A stretch of 64,000 nt of DNA from Sinorhizobium fredii (GTDB lineage Bacteria > Pseudomonadota > Alphaproteobacteria > Rhizobiales > Rhizobiaceae). Position 1 is the first letter of the stretch, and each line of letters starts with the position of its first letter. Of the stretch, positions 1 through 8,834 are shown piece by piece. The notes under the pieces were generated by a model that was given only the letters and a program-made list of their open reading frames with translations, was not told the DNA's origin and did not search any database. The position numbers were made by a program, and so were the translations under genes. The stretch is from NCBI RefSeq assembly GCF_002944405.1, contig NZ_CP024310.1:1426001-1490000 (forward strand), written 5' to 3'.

Positions 1-2
1 CC

Positions 3-788
3 TGGCTCGCCTTCATCGGCTATGTCGGCTATTTCCTGACGGTGACCGGATCCGCCATCTTTGCCGGTCCGGTGATTGCTCCCGCCTTTCTCGGACTGGT
101 CCCGATCGTTCTGGCAGTCATCGGCAACCAGCGGCAGAGATCCCTGCCCTGGCGATTCCTGATGATGCCGCTCATGCTGGTGCTGATCGGCCTTGTTCTC
201 GTCAATGGCACGGTATTTACGGCCGAAGGATTGAGCTCCGTCCGCTCGCTGTGGATCGGCATTCCGCTGGCACTCGCGGCCGTGGCCCTGTGGGTCTGGT
301 TCGCGATTGCCAACGAAGCTGCAATCGCCGCCCGACCCGACATGCCCGCAGCCGCGTGGTCGGCGCTCACACTGGTCGGCGGAGGCGTGTTGATGCTGGT
401 CCTTTACCCGATCGGTGCAGCGATGGACCTCTTCCAGCTTCCCAAGCTCGGTTTCGGGTGGAACGCTGCCGGCTCGCTCTATCTTTGGGGCACATCCCTC
501 GCGCTGCTGGCCACGGTCGGCGGAGTGTGGGCGTGGAATGTCGCCTCACGGAACTTGCCCGTCGCACTGACCGCGCAATTGATCGTGGCGGAAACCGCCT
601 TCGGCGTCATTGGCGGACTCATCGTTCATGCGCGGTGGCCAACTGCAATGGAATGCGCCGGGGTCGCCATCCTGATCGCCGGGGTTGTCCTGTCGATCCG
701 GGCTTTCCATGTAAAGGAGCGTCGATCGGGCAAACCTCCATCGCATGACTCCTGCGTTTCACCGCGGGGCCTGCCCGCAGCGTCCTAA
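3..788 (+). CDS. DMT (EamA-type) transporter, 5' end outside window
   Basis: The reading frame is already open at the window edge (W-L-A-F-I-G-Y...), so the visible part is the C-terminal portion of a longer protein; the GTG at 42 is probably internal. About 250 residues are almost entirely hydrophobic, with roughly seven to eight membrane spans separated by short basic loops, followed by a short hydrophilic tail (KERRSGKPP). This pattern fits drug/metabolite transporters of the EamA family, which are inner-membrane exporters with ten spans. The substrate cannot be read from the sequence. The next gene starts 364 bases downstream behind its own palindrome, so the two are probably separate transcripts. 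Confidence 0.7.
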   Translation, partial: WLAFIGYVGYFLTVTGSAIFAGPVIAPAFLGLVPIVLAVIGNQRQRSLPWRFLMMPLMLVLIGLVLVNGTVFTAEGLSSVRSLWIGIPLALAAVALWVWFAIANEAAIAARPDMPAAAWSALTLVGGGVLMLVLYPIGAAMDLFQLPKLGFGWNAAGSLYLWGTSLALLATVGGVWAWNVASRNLPVALTAQLIVAETAFGVIGGLIVHARWPTAMECAGVAILIAGVVLSIRAFHVKERRSGKPPSHDSCVSPRGLPAAS

Positions 789-1044
789 TTAGAAACGGCT
801 TGCCCTACGCTCGGGAACTATTGCGCCCGAGCGCGGCGGCCACGTCGCGGCCTTCGTGCCGCCAGCCATTGCCCTCAGCAATGTCTGTCGCCGGGCGTTC
901 CCGTACAAAGCCGCCCGCCGACCCGCGCGCCGCAGCGATGCACGCATTCTGCAGCGAATCATACGCGGGGACGTTCTGCAGCTCCCGTCTCCTGGGTGTT
1001 GACAATGCGTCTCCCAAAACCGGCCGCAATTTCCGTTGCCGATA

Positions 1045-1069
1045 AACTACGATCATATTAATCGTAGTT
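1045..1069. promoter_or_regulatory. Palindromic operator upstream of the cupin/AhpD pair
   Basis: The arms AACTACGAT (1045-1053) and ATCGTAGTT (1061-1069) are perfect 9-base inverted repeats around a 7-base AT-rich centre. The site lies about 85 bases before the cupin start in an otherwise featureless gap (789-1152). Spacing and symmetry fit a dimeric HTH repressor overlapping a promoter. The regulator is unknown; the nearest one in the window is the Rrf2 gene at 3948-4478. Confidence 0.6.
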
Positions 1070-1152
1070 AACGCGACACACAAACGATCGTCGCGGAACT
1101 GGTCTTCCTTTTGGAGACAACGAGCTGAAACGCCATAAGGAGAAATGCCGAC

Positions 1153-1569
1153 ATGAATGCACGATCCATCATCGGCGCAGCCGGCGCCGCCCTCGCCATC
1201 GTCACTGCCATGCCCGTCGCAGCGCACGATCCCGGCGATGTGGTTACCCCCCATTTCGAGCGGGCCATACCCAACATTCCCGGCAAGACGCTGACCGCGC
1301 TGATTGTCGACTATCCGCCGGGCGGTGTCTCGGCCGCGCACAGGCACGCAAAATCGTCTTTCATCTTCGCCTACGTCCTCTCGGGAGAAATCGAGTCGAA
1401 GGTGAATGACGGTCCGACGCAGACCTATCGCGCCGGCGAGAGCTGGCACGAGCCACCGGCGTCCGACCATTTCGTCAGCCGCAATGCGAGCAAGACCAAG
1501 CCCGCAAAACTACTCGCCGTATTCGTCGCCGATAGCGACGAAAGGGCCCTGACCACACCCATCGAGTAG
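1153..1569 (+). CDS. Secreted small cupin-domain protein
   Basis: 138 residues. Residues 1-24 look like a signal peptide (MNARSIIGAAGAALAIVTAM then PVAAH), so the protein is probably periplasmic. The rest is one cupin barrel: a first motif around the H-R-H of SAAHRHAKSS with G-E-I-E following, then a second motif near GESWHEPPASDHF, which supply the usual metal-binding His/Glu residues. The start is set by AAGGAG ten bases upstream. It is followed after 27 bases by an AhpD-like gene and both probably respond to the operator at 1045-1069. Cupin plus AhpD-like pairs often occur in oxidative or xenobiotic stress responses. The substrate is not known. Confidence 0.8.
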   Translation: MNARSIIGAAGAALAIVTAMPVAAHDPGDVVTPHFERAIPNIPGKTLTALIVDYPPGGVSAAHRHAKSSFIFAYVLSGEIESKVNDGPTQTYRAGESWHEPPASDHFVSRNASKTKPAKLLAVFVADSDERALTTPIE

Positions 1570-1596
1570 TGGAGCGACCTTTCAAGGAGCAAGCAA

Positions 1597-2052
1597 ATGA
1601 GCAAGCGTCTCGACTACAACCAGATCGCACCGGCCGGCGTCAAAGCCTTGGGCAACGTCTACGGCTACGTCATGCAGAGCAGCCTTCCTGCGGTGCTGGT
1701 CGATCTCGTCTATCTGCGTATCTCGCAGATCAACAACTGCGCCTACTGTCTCGACATGCACACCCGCGACCTTCTGAAGAAGGGGCAGACGATCGAGAAG
1801 ATCGCACTGGTGCAGGCATGGCCGGAGGCCGGCAATCTCTTCGACGAGCGTGAGCGGGCCGCCCTCGCCTGGGCCGAAACCGTGACGCGCGTCGCCGAGA
1901 CCGGCGTGCCGGACAAGGCCTACGAGGCCGCGCGTGCCTTCTTCGACGAGCGCGAACTCGTCGACCTGACGATCGCGATCGCCCTGATGAACAGCTACAA
2001 CCGCATGGCGATCAGTTTCCGCAACACGCCACTGGCTGCGATCGATAAATAA
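1597..2052 (+). CDS. Carboxymuconolactone decarboxylase/AhpD-like protein
   Basis: 151 residues with the AhpD-family signature NNCAYCLDMHTRD near residues 47-59: a C-X2-C pair followed by His, the redox centre of peroxidase-type AhpD proteins. Small cytoplasmic all-helical proteins of this family reduce peroxides or act as alkylhydroperoxidase adaptors; few are true decarboxylases. AAGGAG lies 8 bases before the ATG. It is co-directional with and closely follows the cupin gene. A role in oxidative stress is inferred from the CxxC motif and the pairing. Confidence 0.88.
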   Translation: MSKRLDYNQIAPAGVKALGNVYGYVMQSSLPAVLVDLVYLRISQINNCAYCLDMHTRDLLKKGQTIEKIALVQAWPEAGNLFDERERAALAWAETVTRVAETGVPDKAYEAARAFFDERELVDLTIAIALMNSYNRMAISFRNTPLAAIDK

Positions 2053-2170
2053 GGTGGCAGTGCGATAGCGGGCGCGTGGGTCTCGCGCGTCCGCAACTTT
2101 TCCCGCGTTGGGTACGACCAGAATTCTCTGGAGCTGTTCTGAACCTGGAGCGCTACGCGAGGCCAACAGC

Positions 2171-2653
2171 CTAGGAGATGGCGATAATCTCGAGCTCCTG
2201 ATCGCCCACACTCACGACATCTCCGACGGCCCTGCCCATCAGCATCCTTGCGACCGGCGATACGTAGGAAATCGATCCGGCCTTGGGGTCCGCTTCGTCC
2301 TCTCCCACGATGCGATATTTCTGCACCCGTCCATCGTCGCGGCTGAAAGTGACCGTGCTCCCGAAGGCGACGGTATCGGTTGAGGTCGGATCCGGGACAA
2401 GCTGAGCCGTGCGAAGTCTCTCGGCAAAGTAGCGCAGGTCCCGCAAGGGGCTTGCCGCGTGCCGGCGCCTTTCATTCACGTCTTCGATCGTGCTCGTGGC
2501 ATCATGGGCCTCGCGAGCGAGCTGGAGCGACACCTCCAGCGCCTTCAGACCCGCTTCCGTGACAAGGTTCGGGTGAGGTGAAACTGGACGGTCGGGCAGC
2601 AATGTTTCCGACGCAGTTTCGGCACTTTCTTCCTTGGTGAAGGCAACACTCAA
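2171..2653 (-). CDS. GreA/GreB C-terminal-domain protein
   Basis: 160 residues. The N-terminal half is charged and predicted helical, like the GreA/GreB coiled coil (about residues 30-85). The C-terminal half contains the FKBP-like Gre domain (GSTVTF..DG..YRIVGEDEADPKAGSISYVSPVARMLMG and VGD.V). Gre factors enter the RNA polymerase secondary channel and stimulate cleavage of backtracked RNA. The protein matches the GreA length, but the coiled-coil sequence is divergent, so it may be a specialised paralogue. The start appears to be TTG at 2653, preceded by GGAG. It stands alone, convergent with the AhpD-like gene. Confidence 0.82.
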   Translation of the reverse strand: MSVAFTKEESAETASETLLPDRPVSPHPNLVTEAGLKALEVSLQLAREAHDATSTIEDVNERRRHAASPLRDLRYFAERLRTAQLVPDPTSTDTVAFGSTVTFSRDDGRVQKYRIVGEDEADPKAGSISYVSPVARMLMGRAVGDVVSVGDQELEIIAIS

Positions 2654-2893
2654 TCTCAGTCTCCGTTTAGACGCGGGGCGCTGATGGCCCGTCCGCCCCG
2701 ACGCCGCGCGAGCCGATACTGCGCCGACCTGAAGTCAAACTCGGAACCTGCGTTCGGGGCGCCCGCGATCGTCGCTCCCTCGCCTGACAGAGCGACAGCC
2801 GAAGCGTGGCGCCTTCAATAATGGTATATAGAACATAGGGCCGGGGCTGAAGCGTCAAGTAATCATCATCACTCCCAATCGAGGAGGAGGTCG

Positions 2894-3622
2894 ATGCGTG
2901 GCAAATCGCACCCGCTGCTTGAAGAGGCTCTGGAAGCGCATGGTGGGCACGCCCGTTGGCGCGCGTTCAGGGGGATCGCCTCGACCATACGGACCGGTGG
3001 AAAGCTATGGGAGCTGAAAGGCGCTCCTTTGATTCCCGTGCCGCGGCGGGCAACAAGCGAGTTCCGTCGCCAGTGGACTCGCGTTACGCCCTTCGGCGAA
3101 CCCGATTGGACGATGACCTGGACTCCCGAGCATGTGGAGATCACCGCCGGAGACGGCTCGGTTATCGCCCATCGGGAAAACGGACGTGAGGCGTTCGATC
3201 GCAGCTTCAAGGGACAGTGGGACCCGCTGAACCTCGCCTACTTCAACGGCTACGCCATGTGGACGTATCACGCGGCGCCGTTCGTTTTCGGCGAGCCCGG
3301 CTACGAAGCGCGCGACGTTGCCCCGATCGACAATGAAGGCGTGAAACTTCGCGGCGTCGCCGTGCGGTTCCCCGAGGGCGTTCACAGCCATACGCGGGAA
3401 CAGCGCTTCTACTTCGATCCCCAAGGGCTGCTCCGCCGTCACGACTATACGGTCGATGTCTGGGCGGACACGCCGGCGGCGCATTTCATATCTGATTACG
3501 TTGACGTTGACGGGCTGAAATACCCGACCCGCCGCAGCGTGTTCACAATCAAGCCGGATGGCGCTCTCGACCGCGATTTCACCGCCGTCACGATCGAGCT
3601 GTCGGACTACGCGCTGTTCTGA
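2894..3622 (+). CDS. Conserved protein of unknown function
   Basis: 242 residues, preceded by a strong GAGGAGGAGG ribosome-binding site. No signal peptide or membrane span is visible. The sequence alternates short beta-type segments (VEITAGDGSVIAH, EQRFYFDPQGLLRRHDYTVDV, YPTRRSVFTI) and looks like one open beta-sheet or barrel domain of the kind seen in LolA-like lipid-binding folds, but I do not recognise a named family. It begins with an 'eALeAHGGharWra' helix often found at the start of such proteins. Its neighbours do not suggest a pathway. Confidence 0.75.
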   Translation: MRGKSHPLLEEALEAHGGHARWRAFRGIASTIRTGGKLWELKGAPLIPVPRRATSEFRRQWTRVTPFGEPDWTMTWTPEHVEITAGDGSVIAHRENGREAFDRSFKGQWDPLNLAYFNGYAMWTYHAAPFVFGEPGYEARDVAPIDNEGVKLRGVAVRFPEGVHSHTREQRFYFDPQGLLRRHDYTVDVWADTPAAHFISDYVDVDGLKYPTRRSVFTIKPDGALDRDFTAVTIELSDYALF

Positions 3623-3947
3623 GCTGCCGCGGTTACGGCTATGCGCGTCCGTGCGGACGCGACACTTGGAGGAAGATCGAGAGCGCGCGATGCGGGCGCC
3701 GTTCGCGATGCCTCCATCGATCACGCGATCCAGGATCACGAGCCTGACTTGGAAACTGTCGACCCGGTTCGCCCGAGACTCGTGAACCGGAGACGGTCGG
3801 CGTAACGGGCTAAGGATGCGCCGAACACTGCGAAGAGCGAGCTTCATGCGGTGGTGCGCGCTTCGGGCGGCCCGGGAGCACGAGCATTGGGACGGCTTGA
3901 TGCGCAAAAGCTGTACCGCGGGTTCGCTCCCTTGCCGCTAAAACCCA
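3623..3947. other. Intergenic region with one strong hairpin
   Basis: No convincing gene. CGCGTCCG (3644-3651) and CGGACGCG (3654-3661) form an 8-base perfect stem just after the stop at 3622. It lacks a T tract, so it could be a weak terminator or an mRNA-stabilising stem for the unknown gene. The rest looks like GC-rich, non-coding sequence up to the convergent Rrf2 gene. Confidence 0.4.
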
Positions 3948-4478
3948 TCAGGATGCCCGCGCACGGCGCCCACGCCTCGGAGTACGTGCGGCCAGCCATT
4001 CCTTTACGTGGCCGGCGTGTTCCTGGGGTGCCTTCGCCTCTACCCGGCCCTTGATGCTCGCCAGCGTATGCGCCGCCAGCGCCTCTCTTGTCCGCTTCTC
4101 GGCCTCGATCATGACCGCGTGGATGGCGCAGACGCCATCCACCGCCCAAGCGGGGGTGCGGTCGCCGAAAAGCGCGCATTGAGCGCGTATCTCCCTGCAT
4201 TCGAAGAGTGCCTTGCGTCCATCGACAGCTTCGACGACATCAAGCGCGGTGATTTCCGTCGCGGGGCGCGCCAGCGCAAAACCGCCGCCAATCCCCTCGC
4301 GTGCGACGACGATGCCGGCCTTTTGAAGCTTGGTGAAAAGCTTCGCCACGAAATCAGCAGGAACCTTCTGCAGCTCGGCAAGATCGCGCGCGCTTGCGGG
4401 CTGCCCCAACTCCTCCGCATCGGCGAGGAAAAGAAGACAGTGAAGAGCGTATTCAACGCCTGCGCTGACATGAGCCAT
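3948..4478 (-). CDS. Rrf2-family transcriptional regulator
   Basis: 176 residues from the ATG at 4478 (MAHVSAGVEYALHCLLFLAD), chosen because Rrf2 proteins begin immediately before this helix. The winged HTH covers residues 1-75, with the conserved GGGFALARP wing. Three cysteines follow in the effector region (ECREIRAQC then, 15 residues on, C in GVCAIHAVM), the place where IscR and NsrR bind an Fe-S cluster, although the C-X6-C-X15-C spacing is not the IscR pattern. A redox, NO or Fe-S signal is possible. The C-terminal tail is basic (RTPRRGRRARAS). It is transcribed away from nothing obvious; its targets may include nearby stress genes. Confidence 0.85.
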   Translation of the reverse strand: MAHVSAGVEYALHCLLFLADAEELGQPASARDLAELQKVPADFVAKLFTKLQKAGIVVAREGIGGGFALARPATEITALDVVEAVDGRKALFECREIRAQCALFGDRTPAWAVDGVCAIHAVMIEAEKRTREALAAHTLASIKGRVEAKAPQEHAGHVKEWLAARTPRRGRRARAS

Positions 4479-4675
4479 GGAATACTCAAAACCCAGACTA
4501 ATATTGTCGGAGATACCACCGAAGGCGCGCCTTCGCAATCCCTGTTCCGTCTTCAGATTGACGAGACGTTTCCGAAAGCGGCCGGAACTATCGTTGCCCG
4601 ACTACTCTCCATGGCAGCAAATAGATCGCGCCCTGGCCGTTGAAAATGCCCAGTTCGCCTCTAACGTTTGGCCAC

Positions 4676-5080
4676 TCAATACATAACCGTATTGAGCATG
4701 ACGCTGATAGGCGCCCCCTTATTGAACTGTGCGCTGCCGCGCGCCAGCAGCCAGCCGTCCGCACGTTCCAGGCGCGCAACGATCCGCAGCGTTGATGAAG
4801 CCGTCGAGCCTGCGGGCGGGGACAAGGAAAAGGTGATCGTCTTCGTCCCGCCGTCGCTTCTGATGCGCGTCTGCGCGGCGCGGCGTCGCGCAGTGTCCTG
4901 AATGGCAGGGTCCTCGAGATAAATCTCAAGATGACCTTCCGGGATAGCAGCGCCGCTCTCGAAGGTGACTGTGCCGCGAATATCCGTCGGTTGCGCGGCG
5001 ACGGGCACGGCGACCGCGGCGAAAGCCGCAGCTCCGACGGTCATCAACACTGTGCGGCGGCCGGTCGGGCGCTTCATCAC
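4676..5080 (-). CDS. YbaY/YscW-like secreted beta protein
   Basis: 134 residues with a clear Sec signal peptide (basic MMKRPTGRR, hydrophobic stretch, cleavage near VAAQ-P at about residue 30). The mature part starts with IRGTVTF.SGAAIPEGHLEIYLED and continues with a beta-rich pattern characteristic of the YbaY family (related to the YscW pilotin fold). No lipobox cysteine is present, so it is probably periplasmic rather than a lipoprotein. Family members are mostly uncharacterised envelope proteins linked to glycan or stress responses. It lies upstream of the Rrf2 gene on the same strand, with about 200 bases between them. Confidence 0.72.
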   Translation of the reverse strand: MMKRPTGRRTVLMTVGAAAFAAVAVPVAAQPTDIRGTVTFESGAAIPEGHLEIYLEDPAIQDTARRRAAQTRIRSDGGTKTITFSLSPPAGSTASSTLRIVARLERADGWLLARGSAQFNKGAPISVMLNTVMY

Positions 5081-5151
5081 ACACTCTCTCCATGGTCGCC
5101 CCGCTTAGATCCGTGCGATAGCAACATTGCAGCGACGCTGGTCTTTTGGAA

Positions 5152-5169
5152 GGGCGCCTGAAAGCGCCC
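5152..5169 (-). terminator. Hairpin downstream of the RTX protease gene
   Basis: GGGCGC-CTGAAA-GCGCCC, 14 bases past the protease stop codon on the minus strand. The stem is 6 bases and the T tract after it is poor, so termination may be inefficient. Confidence 0.45.
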
Positions 5170-5183
5170 CTCCCGCGGTCGAG

Positions 5184-8100
5184 TTAGACGATAACGAAGT
5201 CGTTCGCCGAAAGATTCAGATTTCTGCTCAATTGCGCATATTGAATGGCTGCGACCTCTCCGGCGCCATCGGCGTCATAGGACAGGATGCCGCTGTCGGT
5301 ATCGTAGATGATGCGGTCGTCGGCGTCATGAGCGACGCCCGCCGCACTCCCGTGGAATGCGCCGAGCGCGAGAGCGCCGTCGCCACCCACGCTCTCGAAG
5401 ACGAGGTTGTCCAGCAGGATCGTATCGTCGATCACCCTGAAGTCCCTGATCCAGTCGACATTGCCGTTCCCAAGCTCGGTTGAGAAGCGGAATGTATCCT
5501 CTCCCTCGCCGCCGGTGAGCGTGTCGGCCGCCAGACCTCCATCCAGCAGATCGCTGCCAGCGCCACCATCGAGCCTGTCGGATCCCGCAACGCCCGGCTG
5601 GGGCGGCGCAGGGGGGAATTCGACCGAAACGTTCAGTTCATAGGTCGAGCCTGCAGGCACGGCTTCCGCCCAGCCATCGCCCGGCGCCGTCGGCGACCAG
5701 CTGCCCTCCAGTATGTAATAGGTCCCCGTCTCCTGAGCGACGAATACCAGGCTTGAATCCCGGTTGCTTGCAGAGCCGGGGTCGCCGCCGCCATCATCGT
5801 TCTGAGCGACGATGTTGCCGGAGCTGTCGAGCAGCCTGACCCAGCTGTCATGGACATTCGGGTCGGCAATGCCGTCGATGTCGATCGTGATGACCGTACC
5901 GGCAGCCAGTTCGATCTTGTAGTATCCGCCCTGGCCGTTTCCGGTGGCGTTGACGGTCGTGTGAAGGACCGTCGTCGAATCGAAGATGTCGGGGTCGGCG
6001 GTCAGCGAGAAATTGTTGGAGATGTCGAAGGAGGCTGCGATCGAGTTGTTCGTCGCGTCCGGTCCGAGCGTCGCATAGCCGGTTCCGATGCCCGGGCGTG
6101 GCGGCGCGTCGCCCTGATAGGCGAAATCGCCGAGCAGCGTGTCATCGCCGTGGCCGCCGTCGATCCCGTCGTTGCCGCCCTGGCCGGTCAACACATTGGC
6201 TGCGTTGTCGCCGGCGAGGCGGTCGTTGAAGCCCGACCCCGCGAGATTTTCGATGGAGACATAGATATCTCCGCCGGACCTGCCACCCGTGAGGCTAAGC
6301 CGGACACCGCTCATTGCCTCGGCATAGTCTGCGGTGTCGCTGCCGGCACCGCCGTTCAACCGGTCGGCGCCGCCGCCGCCGGTCAGCGTGTCGTCGCCTG
6401 TGCCGCCGGAGAGCTCGTTGGCGAACGCATTGCCGATCAGATGGTCATCGAAGGATGAACCGACGGCGTTCTCGAACCCCTCGAGGATATCGTGCCGGAT
6501 CGCTGCGCCCCGGCCGACGATCTGCACCGGACCGTCACCGTCGCCGCCATTGGCCGTGCCGTTCTTGAGATCGATCGTCACACCGTCGGAGCTGCCGGCG
6601 TAGACCACCGTGTCGATACCCGAACCGCCGTCCAGATAGTCCTGTCCGGCGCCGCCGATGAGCGTGTCGTTGCCGCCTTCTCCATAGAGGATGTCGCCAT
6701 CATTGCCGCCATCCAGGATGTCATTGCCGTCGCCACCGTTGAAATAGTCACCGCCGCCCTGACCCCAGAAGTGGTTTGCGGCGGCCGTGCCGATGAAGCG
6801 GTCGATGCGGTCGTCGGAACCGATCAGGTTTTCGATGCTGTAGAAAGTGTCACCCGAGGCGGTGCCGCCGCTGGCGACATTGGTGGCAAGGTTGACGAGC
6901 AGCTGGAAAGGGCTCTCCTTGCTGAAATCGACCGTGTCGACCCCCGCGCCGCCCCTGAATATATCGATGCCGTCCTGGCCGCTCAGCGTATCGTCGCCCT
7001 CGCCGCCGTCGAGAATGTCGTTGCCCTGGCCTCCAAGAATGGTGTCGTTGCCGCCGCCGCCGTAGAGCGTGTCGTTGCCGTCGTCGCTTTCGGTCTGGTC
7101 TTCGAGGTCCTCCACATCGATCGTGTTGTTGATGTCGCGGCTGGCAAGCGAGTCGCGGCCGCCGATGATCAGGTCGTCACCGCCCTGGCCGAAGATCGTG
7201 TCGTCGCCGGCGCCGCCGTCAAGAGTATCGTTTGCATTGGTGCCGAAGATGATGCTCGCCATCGTGCTGTCGCCGATGCTGGGCGGGGTCTCGCCGCCGC
7301 CCCCGCCGGGTTGGATCGTCGACTCGTCGGCATAGATGATGTTTTCGACGTGGGCGATTTTCCTGATCTTCAAGTGCCTGGACAGGAGAATGACCGTGTC
7401 GTTGCCGCCGTTCGCCTCCTCGCGAACGATGTCCTGCCATGAATCGACGAAATAGATGTCGTCGCCGCCATTGCCAGCCATGCGGTCGCCGCCGGCGCGG
7501 CCGTCGAGCGTGTTGGCGCCGTCATTGCCGATCAGGATGTCCTTAAACCTGCTGCCGATGCCGTTCTCGACGTAATAGTCGGTTTGATCGGCGTTGTGTC
7601 CGGCGAAGATCGACACATTGTTGCTATGACCGTTGACGCTGGAGAACTGTCCGGCGCGCAGGTCGAGGATCGTGCCCGCCGTCGAGCCGGAGAAATCGAT
7701 CGTGTCGGTCCCGCCGGTATCATGGATCGAAAAGCCGATGTCATGCTGCATGCCCGACGAGGTCAGCTGGTAACCATATTGCGTGCTGCCGAAGCCGTAG
7801 ACATTGTCCCCGGTGTTGAGCTCGATCTGCTGATAGGTGCGCACGCCATTTTGGTCGACGGTCGAGAAAAAGCGGCGAATGATGGCCTCGATGTCGGCGA
7901 TCAGCGGCGTCGACGCCGACCAGCGGCTGGTTTCGCCGACATCGATCCCATCGAAATAGGACATGACGCTGTATTGCTGGCGGTCATAGGTCCAGGTCGC
8001 ATTGTTCAGATAGTTGATCTGCACGCCGCCGGGACCGCTGTAATTGTAGAGCCCCGGATGGTTCAGGCCGAATTCATGGCCGAATTCATGAATGAAGGAA

Positions 8101-8525
8101 TCGAAGACATAACCGCCGATATCGGTCTTGTTGGGTTCCGTGTCATGGAAACGCTGGCCGATGCTGACATAGCGATCGCTCGAATAGGCGCTGCCATCGT
8201 CCTCCTCGCCGAGTTCCGGGCTGACGACCTCCATCCAGTCCGTGGTGCTGTCGAACGGCGCGTCGTCGACGATCTCGAATTTCAAAGGGGTGACAGCCGC
8301 CCACATCTCCAAGGCGCCGATCGCGGCGGCCTTGTATTCCGGATGGTCGTTGAGCTCGAAAACGTTGATCCTCAGCGTTCCCGCCGCAATCTCCGGCGTC
8401 AGGCTGCGGGGCAATGCCCCAAGATAATCGAGAAAAGACTCGTAATCCTCGCTCTTGCCATAAGGGTTGTCGGGCGTCTGATCGTTGACCCACCATTCGT
8501 CGCTCGTCTCACTTGGATTGGGCAT
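5184..8525 (-). CDS. Serralysin-type RTX metalloprotease with PPC domain
   Basis: 1113 residues. Residues 146-156 are the zinc motif HEFGHEFGLNH, and the Met-turn methionine is in SVMSY at about residue 188, so this is an M10B (serralysin) peptidase with an intact active site. From about residue 340 there are blocks of RTX nonapeptide repeats (GGxGxDxLx variants), which bind calcium after export. A beta-sandwich segment at about residues 820-970 (ending GTYYILEGSW) resembles a bacterial pre-peptidase C-terminal (PPC) domain and splits the RTX array. The C-terminus (SANDFVIV, a negative residue then hydrophobics) fits a type I secretion signal; no N-terminal signal exists. No PrtDEF-type exporter genes are in the window. 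RBS GAGAGGGA supports the ATG. Confidence 0.9.
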   Translation of the reverse strand: MPNPSETSDEWWVNDQTPDNPYGKSEDYESFLDYLGALPRSLTPEIAAGTLRINVFELNDHPEYKAAAIGALEMWAAVTPLKFEIVDDAPFDSTTDWMEVVSPELGEEDDGSAYSSDRYVSIGQRFHDTEPNKTDIGGYVFDSFIHEFGHEFGLNHPGLYNYSGPGGVQINYLNNATWTYDRQQYSVMSYFDGIDVGETSRWSASTPLIADIEAIIRRFFSTVDQNGVRTYQQIELNTGDNVYGFGSTQYGYQLTSSGMQHDIGFSIHDTGGTDTIDFSGSTAGTILDLRAGQFSSVNGHSNNVSIFAGHNADQTDYYVENGIGSRFKDILIGNDGANTLDGRAGGDRMAGNGGDDIYFVDSWQDIVREEANGGNDTVILLSRHLKIRKIAHVENIIYADESTIQPGGGGGETPPSIGDSTMASIIFGTNANDTLDGGAGDDTIFGQGGDDLIIGGRDSLASRDINNTIDVEDLEDQTESDDGNDTLYGGGGNDTILGGQGNDILDGGEGDDTLSGQDGIDIFRGGAGVDTVDFSKESPFQLLVNLATNVASGGTASGDTFYSIENLIGSDDRIDRFIGTAAANHFWGQGGGDYFNGGDGNDILDGGNDGDILYGEGGNDTLIGGAGQDYLDGGSGIDTVVYAGSSDGVTIDLKNGTANGGDGDGPVQIVGRGAAIRHDILEGFENAVGSSFDDHLIGNAFANELSGGTGDDTLTGGGGADRLNGGAGSDTADYAEAMSGVRLSLTGGRSGGDIYVSIENLAGSGFNDRLAGDNAANVLTGQGGNDGIDGGHGDDTLLGDFAYQGDAPPRPGIGTGYATLGPDATNNSIAASFDISNNFSLTADPDIFDSTTVLHTTVNATGNGQGGYYKIELAAGTVITIDIDGIADPNVHDSWVRLLDSSGNIVAQNDDGGGDPGSASNRDSSLVFVAQETGTYYILEGSWSPTAPGDGWAEAVPAGSTYELNVSVEFPPAPPQPGVAGSDRLDGGAGSDLLDGGLAADTLTGGEGEDTFRFSTELGNGNVDWIRDFRVIDDTILLDNLVFESVGGDGALALGAFHGSAAGVAHDADDRIIYDTDSGILSYDADGAGEVAAIQYAQLSRNLNLSANDFVIV

Positions 8526-8670
8526 CGTGAGGTTCCCTCTCTGACGATTATGCGCAGTTACGGCTGTACCGTTCTGCAGCTAGCCAATTTTCCATCACAC
8601 GCGTGGCGTGCGCCTGCCTGCCAGCCCCGTCACCCGGCGCGAATAATGTTATTGCAGCCTTTGATTTGTC

Positions 8671-8690
8671 ACCCCCATAAAGACGGGGGT
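8671..8690 (-). terminator. Candidate terminator hairpin at the end of the eut operon
   Basis: ACCCCC (8671-8676) and GGGGGT (8685-8690) pair around an 8-base loop, in the gap between doeB/eutE and the protease gene. TTGTCAC and ATGTCAC flank it as near direct repeats. There is no T run on either side, so it could instead be a regulatory site for the protease gene. Confidence 0.35.
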
Positions 8691-8834
8691 AATGTCACAT
8701 TAGAAGTTGCAGCCACAGCAAGCGTCCCGGAGCGGCAAACGAGCTGCGAAACCATTGCTCCGACCGACCAGCTCTGAGTCGCCGCCGGTTGCTTTCAGTG
8801 TCGAGGAGGCGGGGAACCTCACCGGTGTAACGCT

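Noticed and set aside
3005..3907. 300-residue minus-strand frame over the unknown gene at 2894-3622
   Set aside because: The plus-strand gene has a near-ideal ribosome-binding site and a protein-like composition; the antisense frame is Arg-rich without motifs.
6492..7442. 316-residue frame opposite the RTX repeats
   Set aside because: Val/Ala/Asp-rich antisense image of Gly-Asp repeats, no independent start signal or domain.
5500..7550. Periodic repeats resembling a CRISPR or satellite array
   Set aside because: The periodicity is 27 bases and codes for RTX nonapeptides; there are no identical repeats with unrelated spacers.
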